Counted from the stretch's first letter, positions 1 through 9,033 are shown. The stretch: DNA of 64,000 bases from Mycobacterium numidiamassiliense (GCF_900157365.1 NZ_FUEZ01000004.1:1227066-1291065), one strand, 5' to 3'. Translations and numbers: made by a program. Notes: a model not told the origin generated them from the sequence alone.

Positions 1-345
1 CTGGCCAAGTCGTACCCGGCCTTCGGTCCGACCGGACCGTGGCTCGTGACGCCGGATGAATTTCCCAACCCTGACGACATCGGCATCACCTGCTGGCTCA
101 ACGGTGAGCAGGTGCAACACGCCCGCACCGCGCGGATGATCTACTCGGTACCGGACATCGTTGCCGAATTATCGCTGTACTGCACGCTTTATCCCGGCGA
201 TCTGATCTTTACCGGGACCATGGCTGGCGTCGGCTTCATCCGCAAGCCACCTCGCTACCTCGCGGTCGCAGACATCGTCGAGACCGAAGTCGAGGGTGTG
301 GGACGACTGCGAAACACGATGGTGGCGCCCGGATTCACCCGATGA
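1..345 (+). CDS. Fumarylacetoacetate hydrolase (FAH) family protein, C-terminal part
   Basis: The reading frame is open from the first base, so the gene is cut by the window edge and only about 114 C-terminal residues are visible. The residues GPWLVTPDEF, the NGEQVQ segment and the PGDLIFTGTMAGVG block are characteristic of the FAH superfamily (hydrolases and decarboxylases acting on C-C bonds of dicarbonyl compounds, with a metal site in the N-terminal part that is not seen here). The stop overlaps the next start by four bases (ATGA), so it is translationally coupled to the acyl-CoA ligase and probably works in the same ring or side-chain catabolic route. The exact substrate cannot be told from this fragment. 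Confidence 0.85.
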   Translation: MAKSYPAFGPTGPWLVTPDEFPNPDDIGITCWLNGEQVQHARTARMIYSVPDIVAELSLYCTLYPGDLIFTGTMAGVGFIRKPPRYLAVADIVETEVEGVGRLRNTMVAPGFTR

Positions 346-1979
346 AGAACAAGGTCATCCACCGCTGGCACGACCAGGAGCAGGCGCACAGGTACCGCCA
401 AGCCGGTATCTGGGGCGACCAAACACTCCCTGAGCTGTTCGACGAGCAGGTGGCCCGCGACCCGGATCGAATGGCGCTGATCGACGACCATGTGCGCTGG
501 ACCTACGCAGAGCTCGCGGATCTGACCCGGCGGGCGGCCAATCTGCTCCTGCACCTCGGCGTAAAACCGGGTGACCCGGTTGCTGTGCAGCTACCGACCT
601 GCGGCCTGCTACCCCTGGTCCACCTGGCGGCCAATCGCATCGGCGCTTACATCGTGGCCATGCCCACCCGATGGCGCCGCGCGGAGGTCGGCGCACTGCT
701 CGACACGATTAGTGCGCAGGTATTAATCGGTGTGGAATCCGATAGGGATATCGACGTCCGGGCGCTGCACGACGACGTGCGGGCGACGCTCCCGGATCTG
801 TGCGAGGTGCTCTACGCCCGGACGGGAGCCGCCGACGGGTTCGAAGCGCTGATCCGCGCCACCGAACCGCTGGACGCAGCCACCGCGCACCGACTGCGTG
901 CCGATCCCGATGAGCCGGCGCACGTCATGTGCTCGTCGGGTACCACCGGCGTGCCGAAGGCGTCGCTCTGGAGCGGCAACGACATGATCACGCTGTTGGT
1001 CCACCAGACCGCCCAGGCGTTGGGGCTTACCCGCGAGGACGTGGCAGCCGCGATCGCACCGGCCGGGCAGGGATCCACCGGTTACATCTTTGCGATCCTG
1101 ATGCCGCTCCTGATCGGTGCGACAAGCGCGATGCTCGAGCACTGGCGCCCGCAGCCGGCGCTGGAACTGATCACGCGCGAGCGGTGCACCTTCGCAACCG
1201 CGATACCGACCCAGATGGTCATGATGCTCGACCTCGATCTGGAGTCGGCCGACCTCTCGGCATTCACCCGATTCAACAACGCCGGTGCACCTCTGCCGCC
1301 CCGCGTCGCCGAGGAGGTCGAACGACGGATGGGGTGCAAAGTCCACAACGTCTACGGAACCACCGACGGCGGTGTGCCGACCATGACAACCCTCGACGAT
1401 CCCGAGTGGGCCCGGTGGACCACCGTCGGCCGGGTCTGCGAGGGTGAGGAAGTCCAGTTGCGGGCGCCCGACGGCGCCGTGGTGGCTCAGGGCCAGACCG
1501 GTGAGGTGTTCTGGCGCGGCGCCAACAACACCTATGGATATTTGAACCAGCCGGATTACGACCTGGCCAACTGGGATGCCGAGGGCTGGTACCGCTCCGG
1601 AGATCTCGGCGAGTTCGACGATGCCGGATATCTCAGAATCGTTGGGCGGGCCAAGGACATGATCCTGCGCGGGGGCATGAACATCTTTCCCTTCGAAGTG
1701 GAAACGGTTCTGATCAAGCACCATGCAGTGGCGGCGGTGGCGATTGTCCCCGTGCCCGACGCGCGACTAGGCGAACGCGCTTGTGCTGTCGTGGTCGCCA
1801 GCGGCCAACCGCCCACTCTGTCGGATCTCACCGAGTTCCTCGACCACCACGGTCTGGCGAAATTCAAGTTCCCCGAACACCTGCTGATCGTCGACGAACT
1901 TCCCATCAATCCCGGCGGGAAGGTCGACAAGAACCGCCTGCAGGCGTTGGCCGCCGACTGTGTACTGCCCTCCTACTGA
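342..1979 (+). CDS. Class I adenylate-forming acyl-CoA ligase
   Basis: The 545-residue protein has the complete ANL-superfamily motif set: the phosphate-binding loop CSSGTTGVPK near residues 197-206, the adenine-binding YGTTDGG near 335-340, YRSGDLGEFDDAGY near 415-430, the hinge GRAKDMILRGG, and the C-terminal catalytic Lys in INPGGKVDKNRL. Such enzymes activate a carboxylic acid to the acyl-AMP and then the CoA thioester. It lies between a FAH-family gene (4-bp overlap) and a BadI-like hydrolase, so the likely substrate is a cyclic or aromatic-derived acid rather than a simple fatty acid. That substrate is inferred from context. The ATG at 342 is chosen because of the overlap. Confidence 0.9.
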   Translation: MKNKVIHRWHDQEQAHRYRQAGIWGDQTLPELFDEQVARDPDRMALIDDHVRWTYAELADLTRRAANLLLHLGVKPGDPVAVQLPTCGLLPLVHLAANRIGAYIVAMPTRWRRAEVGALLDTISAQVLIGVESDRDIDVRALHDDVRATLPDLCEVLYARTGAADGFEALIRATEPLDAATAHRLRADPDEPAHVMCSSGTTGVPKASLWSGNDMITLLVHQTAQALGLTREDVAAAIAPAGQGSTGYIFAILMPLLIGATSAMLEHWRPQPALELITRERCTFATAIPTQMVMMLDLDLESADLSAFTRFNNAGAPLPPRVAEEVERRMGCKVHNVYGTTDGGVPTMTTLDDPEWARWTTVGRVCEGEEVQLRAPDGAVVAQGQTGEVFWRGANNTYGYLNQPDYDLANWDAEGWYRSGDLGEFDDAGYLRIVGRAKDMILRGGMNIFPFEVETVLIKHHAVAAVAIVPVPDARLGERACAVVVASGQPPTLSDLTEFLDHHGLAKFKFPEHLLIVDELPINPGGKVDKNRLQALAADCVLPSY

Positions 1980-2002
1980 TCCGCGACCGAAAGGCAATGC
2001 CG

Positions 2003-2824
2003 ATGCCCGATTACGACGACATCACCTACTCGGTGGAAAACGCCACCGCCGTCATCACCATCAATCGACCCGAGCGTTACAACGCTTTTCGTGGCCAGAC
2101 GGTCGAGGAACTGATCAAAGCCTTTCGTTCGGCCTGGGCCGACACCGCCGTGCGCGCAGTCATCCTGACCGGCGCCGGTGGCAAGGCGTTCTGCGCAGGT
2201 GGTGACGTCAAGCAGCGTGCGGAGACCGGTGATTACGGCCCTACCGAGAGTGGACTGTTCGAAATCGGCTACCTGCACAAGCTGATTCGCGACATCCCCA
2301 AACCGGTGATCGCCGCCGTGAACGGGGCCGCAATCGGAGGCGGTCACGTACTGCATGTCTTGTGTGATCTCAGCATCGCGTCCTGCAACGCCACGTTCGG
2401 TCAAGCGGGGCCGCGGGTGGGGTCGTTCGACGCGGGTTTCGGCTCGGCCTTCCTCGCACGGGTGGTCGGCGAGAAGCGGGCTCGCGAGATCTGGTTTTTG
2501 TGCCGGCAGTACGACGCCGAAACCGCCGAGCGTTGGGGTCTGGTCAACGCGGTGGTCCCAGCCGATCGGCTGCTCGAGGAGGCCAAGTCCTGGGCGGCCG
2601 AGATCGCCGCGCTAAGCCCCACGGCCATCCGCTTCCTCAAGCAGTCGTTCAACGCCGACACCGATCATCAGGCGGGGCTGAGCAACCTTGGGCTGTCCGC
2701 GGTCGACCTCTTCTACGAGTCGCCCGAAGGGCAGGAAGGTGCCCGGGCGTTCGCCGAGAAACGCACGCCGGACTTCGCGGCGTACGCCACGAAGGCGCCG
2801 GTCGGCGTCGACGCTCGATGTTGA
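2003..2824 (+). CDS. BadI/MenB-like crotonase (probable 2-ketocyclohexanecarboxyl-CoA hydrolase type)
   Basis: The product has 273 residues and is a crotonase fold with strong resemblance to BadI and MenB rather than to ordinary enoyl-CoA hydratases. It has INRPERYNAFRG near 20-31, the oxyanion loops GGKAFCAGGD (59-68) and NGAAIGGGH (107-115), GQAGPRVGSFDAGFG (133-147) carrying Ser141 and Asp143 at the MenB catalytic positions, REIWFLCRQYDA (161-172), and a C-terminal LFYESPEGQEG with Tyr238. BadI cleaves the ring of 2-ketocyclohexanecarboxyl-CoA to pimelyl-CoA, and MenB closes a ring by the reverse chemistry. The neighbours (ligase, FAH) favour ring cleavage. The start at 2003 has AAGG eight bases upstream; an ATG at 1997 is also in frame. 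Confidence 0.8.
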   Translation: MPDYDDITYSVENATAVITINRPERYNAFRGQTVEELIKAFRSAWADTAVRAVILTGAGGKAFCAGGDVKQRAETGDYGPTESGLFEIGYLHKLIRDIPKPVIAAVNGAAIGGGHVLHVLCDLSIASCNATFGQAGPRVGSFDAGFGSAFLARVVGEKRAREIWFLCRQYDAETAERWGLVNAVVPADRLLEEAKSWAAEIAALSPTAIRFLKQSFNADTDHQAGLSNLGLSAVDLFYESPEGQEGARAFAEKRTPDFAAYATKAPVGVDARC

Positions 2825-3256
2825 GGGGGCGACCCGTCGCGGTGGCAGACATGGCAACGGTGACCCGAGCTGCGCGCGGCGCGCGGGACTGGTGGCGCAC
2901 TTCACCGCCGCACAGTCCTCGGAATGTGGGCGGAGTTGACATAAACGTCGGTTCTTGTCAATTCCCGTCCTGAAGTGGATAAATGCGCGTGTCATCGCGA
3001 TCCATCCGGGCGACGGGCAACATCCCTACTTGACGACGACACGGCCGTCAAGCACCTGTGTCAAGGTGTGGACAGGCAACCACAAGGTCGTTGCGGTTAC
3101 CGGGCCAGCAGCGCCCCGCGACAACGACCTGGTGGGCTTGGGCGCAGATGAATTCGCGATGCTTGCCGACCAGATCGTCGCAAACCCGATGCTGAACGGG
3201 AAACGATACGACTTGACGGTGCGCTGCGGATGGCGCCCCGCTAACCGCGCTAAAGG
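2825..3256. other. Gene-free region with TTGAC/GTCAA inverted repeats
   Basis: No convincing gene lies here, between the convergent BadI-like and TetR genes. A + strand frame stays open from 2955 into the TetR gene but has no recognisable start or family. The stretch contains an imperfect inverted repeat at 2936-2961 (arms TTGACATAAAC and GTTCTTGTCAA, spacer GTCG) and a perfect 7-bp one at 3029-3052 (CTTGACG, 10-bp spacer, CGTCAAG). They could be operators or part of a two-sided terminator. Confidence 0.4.
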
Positions 3257-3874
3257 TCAGCTGGCCTTCGCGCGTGGCCTCCGCTTGGCTCGCTGTGTGG
3301 TCGCGCCCGGCGGCGCGACGCGAAACAACGACGTGATCATGGCGGGCACTCCGTCGGAGCGGCCACCGGGCAGGAACAGCATCGACATGACGCAGCGCAA
3401 GAACAGCTCACCGAGCTGGCGCTTCGTTAACATCTCACTGAGTACCAGCGGTGATTCGTCGGCGGCCGGACCCAACGCCGCGGTGACCGCGTCGACGAGT
3501 TTCGGAAATGTCTCGCGAATGAACCGCAACGTGAAATCGGGTGCTACATCGAGCATCCTGACGAAATCCCCGCCGGCGGCGCGATTGGCGATGATGGTGT
3601 CCAACACCACTTGGACACGGACCGCAGGGTCGGGGTTGGTCTCGATCGCAGCTGCGAACGCGCCGGCGATCCCGTCTTCGAAATGCCGGCAAAGCGTGGC
3701 CAATACATCGTCTTTGCTGGTGAAGTAGCGGTAGAAGGTGCCGCGGGCGACGCCAGAGGATTCGCAGATGTCACTCACCGAAAGCTTGTGTGTCCCTTGT
3801 CGGGTGATCGCCTCCATCGTGCCAGCGACGATTTTATCGACGGTCTTGTCCGATCGCTGATCACTTCCGGCCAT
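3257..3874 (-). CDS. TetR/AcrR-family transcriptional regulator
   Basis: The 205-residue protein has an N-terminal TetR helix-turn-helix at about residues 12-58, with the diagnostic SVSDICESSGVARGTFYRYF followed by SKDDVLATL. The rest is an all-helical ligand-binding region without a recognisable ligand signature, and the C-terminus is basic (QRAKRRPRAKAS). It is convergent with the BadI-like operon. It may control that operon or the decayed genes on its other side; no operator next to its own start was clear. The ATG at 3874 is the first plausible start and gives a normal TetR length. Confidence 0.88.
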   Translation of the reverse strand: MAGSDQRSDKTVDKIVAGTMEAITRQGTHKLSVSDICESSGVARGTFYRYFTSKDDVLATLCRHFEDGIAGAFAAAIETNPDPAVRVQVVLDTIIANRAAGGDFVRMLDVAPDFTLRFIRETFPKLVDAVTAALGPAADESPLVLSEMLTKRQLGELFLRCVMSMLFLPGGRSDGVPAMITSLFRVAPPGATTQRAKRRPRAKAS

Positions 3875-4194
3875 GTGTCATTTCACCTCGTTAGCAAGCC
3901 ACTCAGCCACGGACTGGCGCAGCCATGCGTCTTTTCGTGACTGACTGGGACAGCCTGATCACTTGGTGTCCTACTTGTCCAATTATGGATTATGCCGCCT
4001 CACTATCTGGGACCGGCGCGTCCCGATGTGAGCAAACCCACATTGACGGCGTGACCTGCCCCACTTGTGCGGGCAGGATTGGCGGCTTCAGGTGCTCCCA
4101 ACGGTATTGCGGAATATCCCGATACGCTCGATTTCCGTCTCGACGGCATCTCGAGGTTGCAGGAATCGACTGTCTCAAGGCTATTACGGCGGTC

Positions 4195-4540
4195 GTCCCG
4201 CTGAAGAGCAGGTCACCGCAACGCAACTCGATGCCCTCATTGACGTAGCTGATCAGTTCGGGCGTAGGCCATGCCATCGCCCCGGTGTTGTCGTGCTGGC
4301 GCTGTTCACCGGTGACCCGCAACAAAGTGTCGACTTCTGGCTGGCGGGAGGCGTTCAGCTCGGCCGGTGTGACGATCTACGGCCCGACCGATGTGGTGCG
4401 GTCCAGAGATTTCATGCTGTATAGGTCAAGCCCGCCGAGCCCTTTGGTGTAGCGGCCCAGCTGTCGATGTCGCCGTCGATGCGGCGCACGGTGTCGGGTG
4501 TCGGGGTCGATGAGTCCCCAGAACCACGCGTCGCCACCAT
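4195..4540 (-). pseudogene. Decayed FAH-family gene (frameshift and nonsense)
   Basis: Reading the - strand gives FAH-family sequence in broken frames: DAWFWGLIDPD near 4510-4540, then GRYTKGLGGLDLYSMKSLD near 4410-4455, then DRTTSVGP, a TAG at 4377-4379, and IVTPAELNAS. It continues to PELISYVNEGIELRCGDLLFSGT ending near 4195. In the intact family the residue at the TAG is usually Trp (GPW, as in the FAH gene at the window start), so TGG to TAG is the simplest explanation. After FSGT the family similarity stops. At least one frameshift (near 4450-4490), one nonsense codon and loss of the C-terminus make this a pseudogene. Confidence 0.7.
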
Positions 4541-4562
4541 CGCCGAATCTGCCGATTCGCGT

Positions 4563-4762
4563 CTAAGCCTTCCGGTCAAAGCGCGGGCCGAATATTTGCG
4601 CAGCGTTGTTCCTGATGACCTCCGATATCGTAGGTGGCCCAAAGTCGTTCGCGCGTAGGTAGTTCGTGGTGTCGGGGGAGCTTTCAAGCGACAGCAGCAC
4701 CCGATAGTCAGTGCCGAGCAGGATCCGGTCCGCGCTGAGGGCTTCGATGGCGCGGCGCTATG
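4563..4762 (-). pseudogene. Amidohydrolase-2 family C-terminal remnant
   Basis: On the - strand about 60 codons read as the C-terminus of an amidohydrolase/decarboxylase of the ACMS-decarboxylase-like class: DRILLGTDYRVLL carries the conserved GTDY, and ISEVIRNNAAQIFG is the usual final helix (I-x2-NAA-x2-LFG). The frame ends at a normal stop (4563-4565), but upstream there is an immediate in-frame stop near 4760, so the N-terminal 80% of the gene is missing. It precedes the FAH remnant in the same orientation, so an amidohydrolase-FAH gene pair has decayed here. Confidence 0.6.
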
Positions 4763-4787
4763 TGGCCACTGGACTATCGCCGATAGG

Positions 4788-4823
4788 CCCCGGCCGGGGT
4801 TTCTGGGTAGCTCGACTACCCGG
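4788..4823. terminator. Hairpin pair downstream of the oxidoreductase gene
   Basis: Two inverted repeats sit just after the stop of the - strand oxidoreductase gene: a 12-bp perfect palindrome CCCCGGCCGGGG at 4788-4799, and GGGTAG-CTCGA-CTACCC at 4805-4821. There is no T-run, as is common for mycobacterial intrinsic terminators. Confidence 0.4.
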
Positions 4824-4829
4824 GCGGCT

Positions 4830-7800
4830 TCACAGTGACAGCGCCGAGGTATCGACTCCCAGTTGAGTCAGCCGGGTGACGTAGCGCCCGACGTTTTCCA
4901 TCTTTACTTCCTCGTAGCCGCGAACCATGTCGGGTGCTGAGGCCACCGCGACTGCGCGGTCGTAGGAATCCGCGGTAAGCGACGACAAGAGTTCGAGGAT
5001 GGTGGACTCGTAATGCGCGGCGAGCCGACGCTCCAGGCGCCGTATGCGCGTGTGACCAAACGGGTCGAGAACCGTGCCGCGGAGGGACTTGCCCTTCGCC
5101 ATCAGCCGCAACGTGAAGTGTGTGCGGGGCCCCATGCTGATCTTCTTGCGGCGCCCGAGTGCCTTGAGCAGCGGCGGATGCAGCTTGTAGGTGAGCTTTT
5201 CCCCGCCGGGGACCTGACGTTGGACGAATTGCCGGAAGTCAGAGTCGGTGAGCATTCGCGCCACCTCGTACTCGTCCTTGTAGGCGAGAAGCTTGAAGAA
5301 GTACGTGACCACGGCCTCGGAGAGTTCGGTGCGATCGATGATGCCGCGTTCCCGTTCCCACACCTGTTCTACCACGTTGACCAACCGCGCCGCGGTGCGA
5401 TTGCCTTGGTAGGCAACAAGGTCCGCGGTGCGGCGTGCCAGTGTGTCGCGGGTCGTGCCCAGCACCGTGCAAGAGTCGAGCAGGTGGCTGGGTGTCTTGA
5501 CGTTTCGACGGGGTGGCCGTCCCGGCGGCGCGGTGGCGCTCTGAAAGGCTTCGGGGCTCTCCACCGCGACGCGTCCCCACCGGAACGCGGTCTGATTGGC
5601 CTGCACGGCGACGCCATTGATGGCGATCGCCTCTTCGATCGCTTTGGCGCTAATGGGGATCGCGCCGAGCTGATAGGCAGCGCCGACGAGCAGGAAGTTG
5701 GCCGGTGTCGTGCTGCCGAACAGGCGCTCGGCGGCGCCGAGCGCGTCGAACGAAATCAGCGAACGGGTGTGCAGATCGAGCCGGGACAACAGGGCGTCGG
5801 TGGCCGGATAGTCTAGGGCACTGTTGTAAACCATGTCGCCGGTTGGGGTCTGACTGGTCGAGGCGACCGCGATCGTGCGGTCCGGGCTGCCGTAGCTGAC
5901 ATTGTTTGCGTCGACGGCGGTGAGAAGGTCAAACGCGAGAACGCAGTCGGCCGATGCCGGGCTGATGCGGTTGGACGACGCGGCGGCTTCGTTGCTCAGC
6001 CGCAGGTGCGATGTCACCGGACCCGCCTTCTGGCTTAGGCCGGTCTGGTCGAGTCCTTCGACGTGTAATCCGTTGCGCAGAGCGGCCATCGCAAGCACTT
6101 GGTTGACGGTCACAATCCCGGTCCCGCCGATGCCGGCGAGAAAGATGTTGTAGACACCGGTGACGTTGATTCGCTTCGGATCGCCGACCGTCGCCGGCGA
6201 TAAAGCCTGCGGTGGCGCCGTTGCGGCGCGTGATTGCGGAAGTTCCACTGTGACGAACGACGGGCAGTTTCCGTCCAGGCATGAGTAGTCCGTGTTGCAA
6301 GTACTCTGGTCGATCTGCGTTTTTCGCCCCAGCTCCGTCTCGATCGGTTGCACCGAAAGGCAATTGCTTTTCACGCCGCAGTCGCCGCAGCCCTCGCAGA
6401 CCGCCTCGTTGATCACGACGCGGGTCCTGCGCTCGGGCAACGTGCCGCGCTTGCGTTTGCGGCGGGCGTCGGCCGCGCACTGCTGGTCGTAGATCAGCGC
6501 GGTGACCCCCGTGGTGTCCCGCAGGAGTCGCTGCGCCTCGTCGAGGCGATCACGGTCCCAGACCAGAACGCCTTTGGCGAACAATGACCCCTTGTGCCGC
6601 TTGGGCTCATCGGCGCAAACGATCACCTTGGTGACACCGTCGGCGACGAGTTTGTGTGTCAGCTCGGGCACAGTCAGTCCACCCTCGACCTCTTGTGCGC
6701 CGGTCATCGCGACCGCGGAGTTGTATAGGATCTTGTAGGTGATATTGACTCCCGCGGCCACGCAGGCTTGCACCGCCAGCTGGCCGGAGTGGAAATACGT
6801 TCCGTCGCCGACATTTTGGAAGATATGCTCGATATCGGTGAAAGGGGACTGGCCGATCCACTGCGCGCCCTCGCCGCCCATCTGAGTGAGCCCGGTGACC
6901 TGGGAGTCGGTGCGCGAAGACATCGTCACCAGGGTGTGACACCCGATACCGCCGCCGGCCAACGAGCCTTCCAGGACAGCCGTGGAGCGGTTGTGCGGAC
7001 AGCCCGAGCAAAAGTAGGCGGTGCGCTCGGTGGGCAGCACGGTCAACTCGAGGCTCGGCGGTGGCGGAGCGGCCAGGGCCACTCGTCCCTCGAGAAGCGT
7101 GCGTAGCGGGCCGGTCAAACGGGCGGCACTCAATTGCCCGTTCGGCGGAATCAGGGTGCGTCCGTCGGGGCCGCGTTTACCCAGAACCTGCGGTGCATCG
7201 CTGCGCCCATACAGGATGTCCTTGACCTGGAGTTCGACGAACGCGGTCTTGTCTTCGACGACGAGCACCTGCTCCACGCCACGGGCCAGACGGCGTACTT
7301 TCTCGGCGCCCAGCGGGTAGGGCATGCCGACACGCAGGATCCGAATTCCGTTGCGCGCGAGGACGTCTTCAGTCAGGTCAAGGGCGGAAAGGGCTTCGCG
7401 GACTGAGTCGTACGCCGTGCCAACGGCCACGATTCCGAGCCACGCATGAGCCGGATCCACCTCGATGGTGTCGATCTCGTTGGCGGCGTTGAAGGCCTCG
7501 ACCATCGCCCATCGGGGGCCGTATAGATCGGCCTCGGCCAGCACACTGTCCGGTGGTGCGGCAGGTATGCGCTGCCGATACGACCAGGGCCGGCCCTCCC
7601 ACTCGATCGATGGAACCGTGATGTCGAAGTCGGTGAAATCTCTGTCCAGAGTCCACACACCGTCGGCCACGTCGGCCACGATCTTCAGCGCGGGCCAGCA
7701 TCCCGATGCGCGGGACAACGCGACGCCGTAGAGGCCGAATGCGACGATCTCTTCGGCATTGCGAGGAAAGAAGATCGGCATGGACAGTGCCGCCAGCGAG

Positions 7801-8306
7801 CGCTCACTCGATGCGGGGACGCTGGAAGATTTCGCGGCCGGGTCATCACCGACCAGGGCTAGCGCCCCGCCGCCCAGGTTCGCGCCGTACATGGCAGCGT
7901 GGCGCAGCGCATCGCTGGCACGGTCTAGGCCGGGGCCCTTGCCGTACCAGACGCCCACGACGCCGTCGTAGGAGCGGGTACCGGTGGGCAGTTCGAGCTG
8001 GCTTCCCCACACCGATGTGGCGGCGAGCTCTTCATTCACACCGGGGACCAGGCGCACGTCGTGTTCCAACGCCAGTTCAGGCAGGCTCGCCAGCAATTGG
8101 TCCAGCCCGGCTAGTGGGCTGCCCTGGTAACCCGAGACAAAAGTGGCAACCCGCCGACCCGCGCGGGCATCGCGTTCGTGTTGCTCTGCCAACTGCCGTG
8201 CTATGGCCTGGACACCGGTAAGTAACACGGGACCGGAGCGCGGGCGATACCGGGCAGCGAGGGTCGAGTCGATGACCACCGACTCGACGGCCTGGGTTGT
8301 CGTCAT
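4830..8306 (-). CDS. Indolepyruvate ferredoxin oxidoreductase, fused single chain
   Basis: The product is 1158 residues, the length of the fused alpha/gamma indolepyruvate or 2-oxoacid:ferredoxin oxidoreductases. The N-terminal pyrimidine-binding half begins with GVQAIARQL and SGYQGSPLAGLD. A TPP/Mg region follows near residues 430-510 (GCPHNRST, GGEGAQWIG, NVGDGTYFHSG). A cysteine-rich Fe-S segment is near 636-680 (CEGCGDCGVKSNC and CNTDYSCLDGNC). The gamma-type domain starts near 715 (GIGGTGIVTVNQ), and the C-terminal DUF6537-like part follows. It oxidatively decarboxylates aryl- or branched 2-oxoacids from amino acid breakdown to acyl-CoA, passing electrons to ferredoxin in the cytoplasm. 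An Lrp/AsnC gene is divergent, fitting amino-acid-responsive control. Confidence 0.93.
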   Translation of the reverse strand: MTTTQAVESVVIDSTLAARYRPRSGPVLLTGVQAIARQLAEQHERDARAGRRVATFVSGYQGSPLAGLDQLLASLPELALEHDVRLVPGVNEELAATSVWGSQLELPTGTRSYDGVVGVWYGKGPGLDRASDALRHAAMYGANLGGGALALVGDDPAAKSSSVPASSERSLAALSMPIFFPRNAEEIVAFGLYGVALSRASGCWPALKIVADVADGVWTLDRDFTDFDITVPSIEWEGRPWSYRQRIPAAPPDSVLAEADLYGPRWAMVEAFNAANEIDTIEVDPAHAWLGIVAVGTAYDSVREALSALDLTEDVLARNGIRILRVGMPYPLGAEKVRRLARGVEQVLVVEDKTAFVELQVKDILYGRSDAPQVLGKRGPDGRTLIPPNGQLSAARLTGPLRTLLEGRVALAAPPPPSLELTVLPTERTAYFCSGCPHNRSTAVLEGSLAGGGIGCHTLVTMSSRTDSQVTGLTQMGGEGAQWIGQSPFTDIEHIFQNVGDGTYFHSGQLAVQACVAAGVNITYKILYNSAVAMTGAQEVEGGLTVPELTHKLVADGVTKVIVCADEPKRHKGSLFAKGVLVWDRDRLDEAQRLLRDTTGVTALIYDQQCAADARRKRKRGTLPERRTRVVINEAVCEGCGDCGVKSNCLSVQPIETELGRKTQIDQSTCNTDYSCLDGNCPSFVTVELPQSRAATAPPQALSPATVGDPKRINVTGVYNIFLAGIGGTGIVTVNQVLAMAALRNGLHVEGLDQTGLSQKAGPVTSHLRLSNEAAASSNRISPASADCVLAFDLLTAVDANNVSYGSPDRTIAVASTSQTPTGDMVYNSALDYPATDALLSRLDLHTRSLISFDALGAAERLFGSTTPANFLLVGAAYQLGAIPISAKAIEEAIAINGVAVQANQTAFRWGRVAVESPEAFQSATAPPGRPPRRNVKTPSHLLDSCTVLGTTRDTLARRTADLVAYQGNRTAARLVNVVEQVWERERGIIDRTELSEAVVTYFFKLLAYKDEYEVARMLTDSDFRQFVQRQVPGGEKLTYKLHPPLLKALGRRKKISMGPRTHFTLRLMAKGKSLRGTVLDPFGHTRIRRLERRLAAHYESTILELLSSLTADSYDRAVAVASAPDMVRGYEEVKMENVGRYVTRLTQLGVDTSALSL

Positions 8307-8454
8307 GGCGTTTCACCGTCCAATGGTTCGGTTGTCACCACCCGGTAGGTGACTCGGATGTACCATTAACTTTGGCTCTGATAGCGAATCAGGTCAACTA
8401 ATGTTCTAGTAACTATCCAGAATGGTCAGCCAGTGGCATTCGTCACGTTTCGGG
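8307..8454. promoter_or_regulatory. Divergent promoter region between oxidoreductase and Lrp genes
   Basis: This 148-bp interval separates two outward-facing starts. It is clearly more AT-rich than the flanking genes around 8360-8420. It should contain both promoters and the Lrp-type operator, but no box could be assigned confidently by eye. Confidence 0.4.
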
Positions 8455-9033
8455 GTGAGTGAATTGGTCAGCATCGATCGACTTGATGCCGAATTGCTCG
8501 AGATGCTTACTAGCGATGCGCGCGCCGGCGTGGTGGAGCTGGCATCGAAGCTAGGGATCTCCCGCAACACCGTGCAGTCGCGGCTCAAGCGGATGGAAGA
8601 GGGCGGTTTGCTCTCCGGTTATCGACCCGAACTCGATCTGGCCCGGGCGGGGATATCTACCCAGGCATTCATTGGCCTCGAAATCCAGCAAGGTCAACTC
8701 GCGTCGATCGTCGCGGCTCTCGCCGCCATGCCTCACGTGCTAGAGGTCCACGCCACGACCGGTCGCGAAGACTTCCTGGTCCGCGTCGCGACGCAGACAC
8801 AGGCCGAGTTGCAGGAGCTCATTGAGCAGATCCTGTTGATACCAGGGGTAGTTCACTCCACAACGACGTTGGCGTTGACCACGCCATTGCCCTACCGGAC
8901 GGTGCCGCTGCTCAAAGACGTCACAAAGGGCTCGGGTTGGGGACGCTCGACTCCTGCACAGAGGGGACCTAACTCCACGTCGACCGGCGGACGCGCGCAC
9001 CGACGGCAGCGTAGCCAACGGACGACTGGCTAA
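8455..9033 (+). CDS. Lrp/AsnC-family transcriptional regulator
   Basis: The N-terminal winged helix contains SIDRLDAELLEMLTSDAR and KLGISRNTVQSRLKRMEEGG, typical of AsnC/Lrp proteins. The C-terminal RAM (amino-acid sensing) domain covers FIGLEIQQGQ, then VLEVHATTGREDFLVRVA and IPGVVHSTTTLAL. A basic tail of about 40 residues follows. GTG 8455 is preferred (CGGGG just upstream); ATG 8422 and TTG 8464 are also in frame. It is divergent from the oxidoreductase gene and probably senses an amino acid or 2-oxoacid. The last 38 codons fall in the first copy of the 238-bp duplication made by the adjacent insertion sequence, which is why the gene is still complete. Confidence 0.88.
   Translation: MSELVSIDRLDAELLEMLTSDARAGVVELASKLGISRNTVQSRLKRMEEGGLLSGYRPELDLARAGISTQAFIGLEIQQGQLASIVAALAAMPHVLEVHATTGREDFLVRVATQTQAELQELIEQILLIPGVVHSTTTLALTTPLPYRTVPLLKDVTKGSGWGRSTPAQRGPNSTSTGGRAHRRQRSQRTTG

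Noticed and set aside
2955..3728. + strand open frame of 257 codons starting in the gap after the BadI-like gene
   Set aside because: Most of it is antisense to the TetR gene. The first 95 codons, before the overlap, have no recognisable family and no ribosome-binding site.
4788..4823. Reading the 12-bp GC palindrome as an operator
   Set aside because: It lies directly after a stop codon and beside a second hairpin, so a transcription terminator is more likely.
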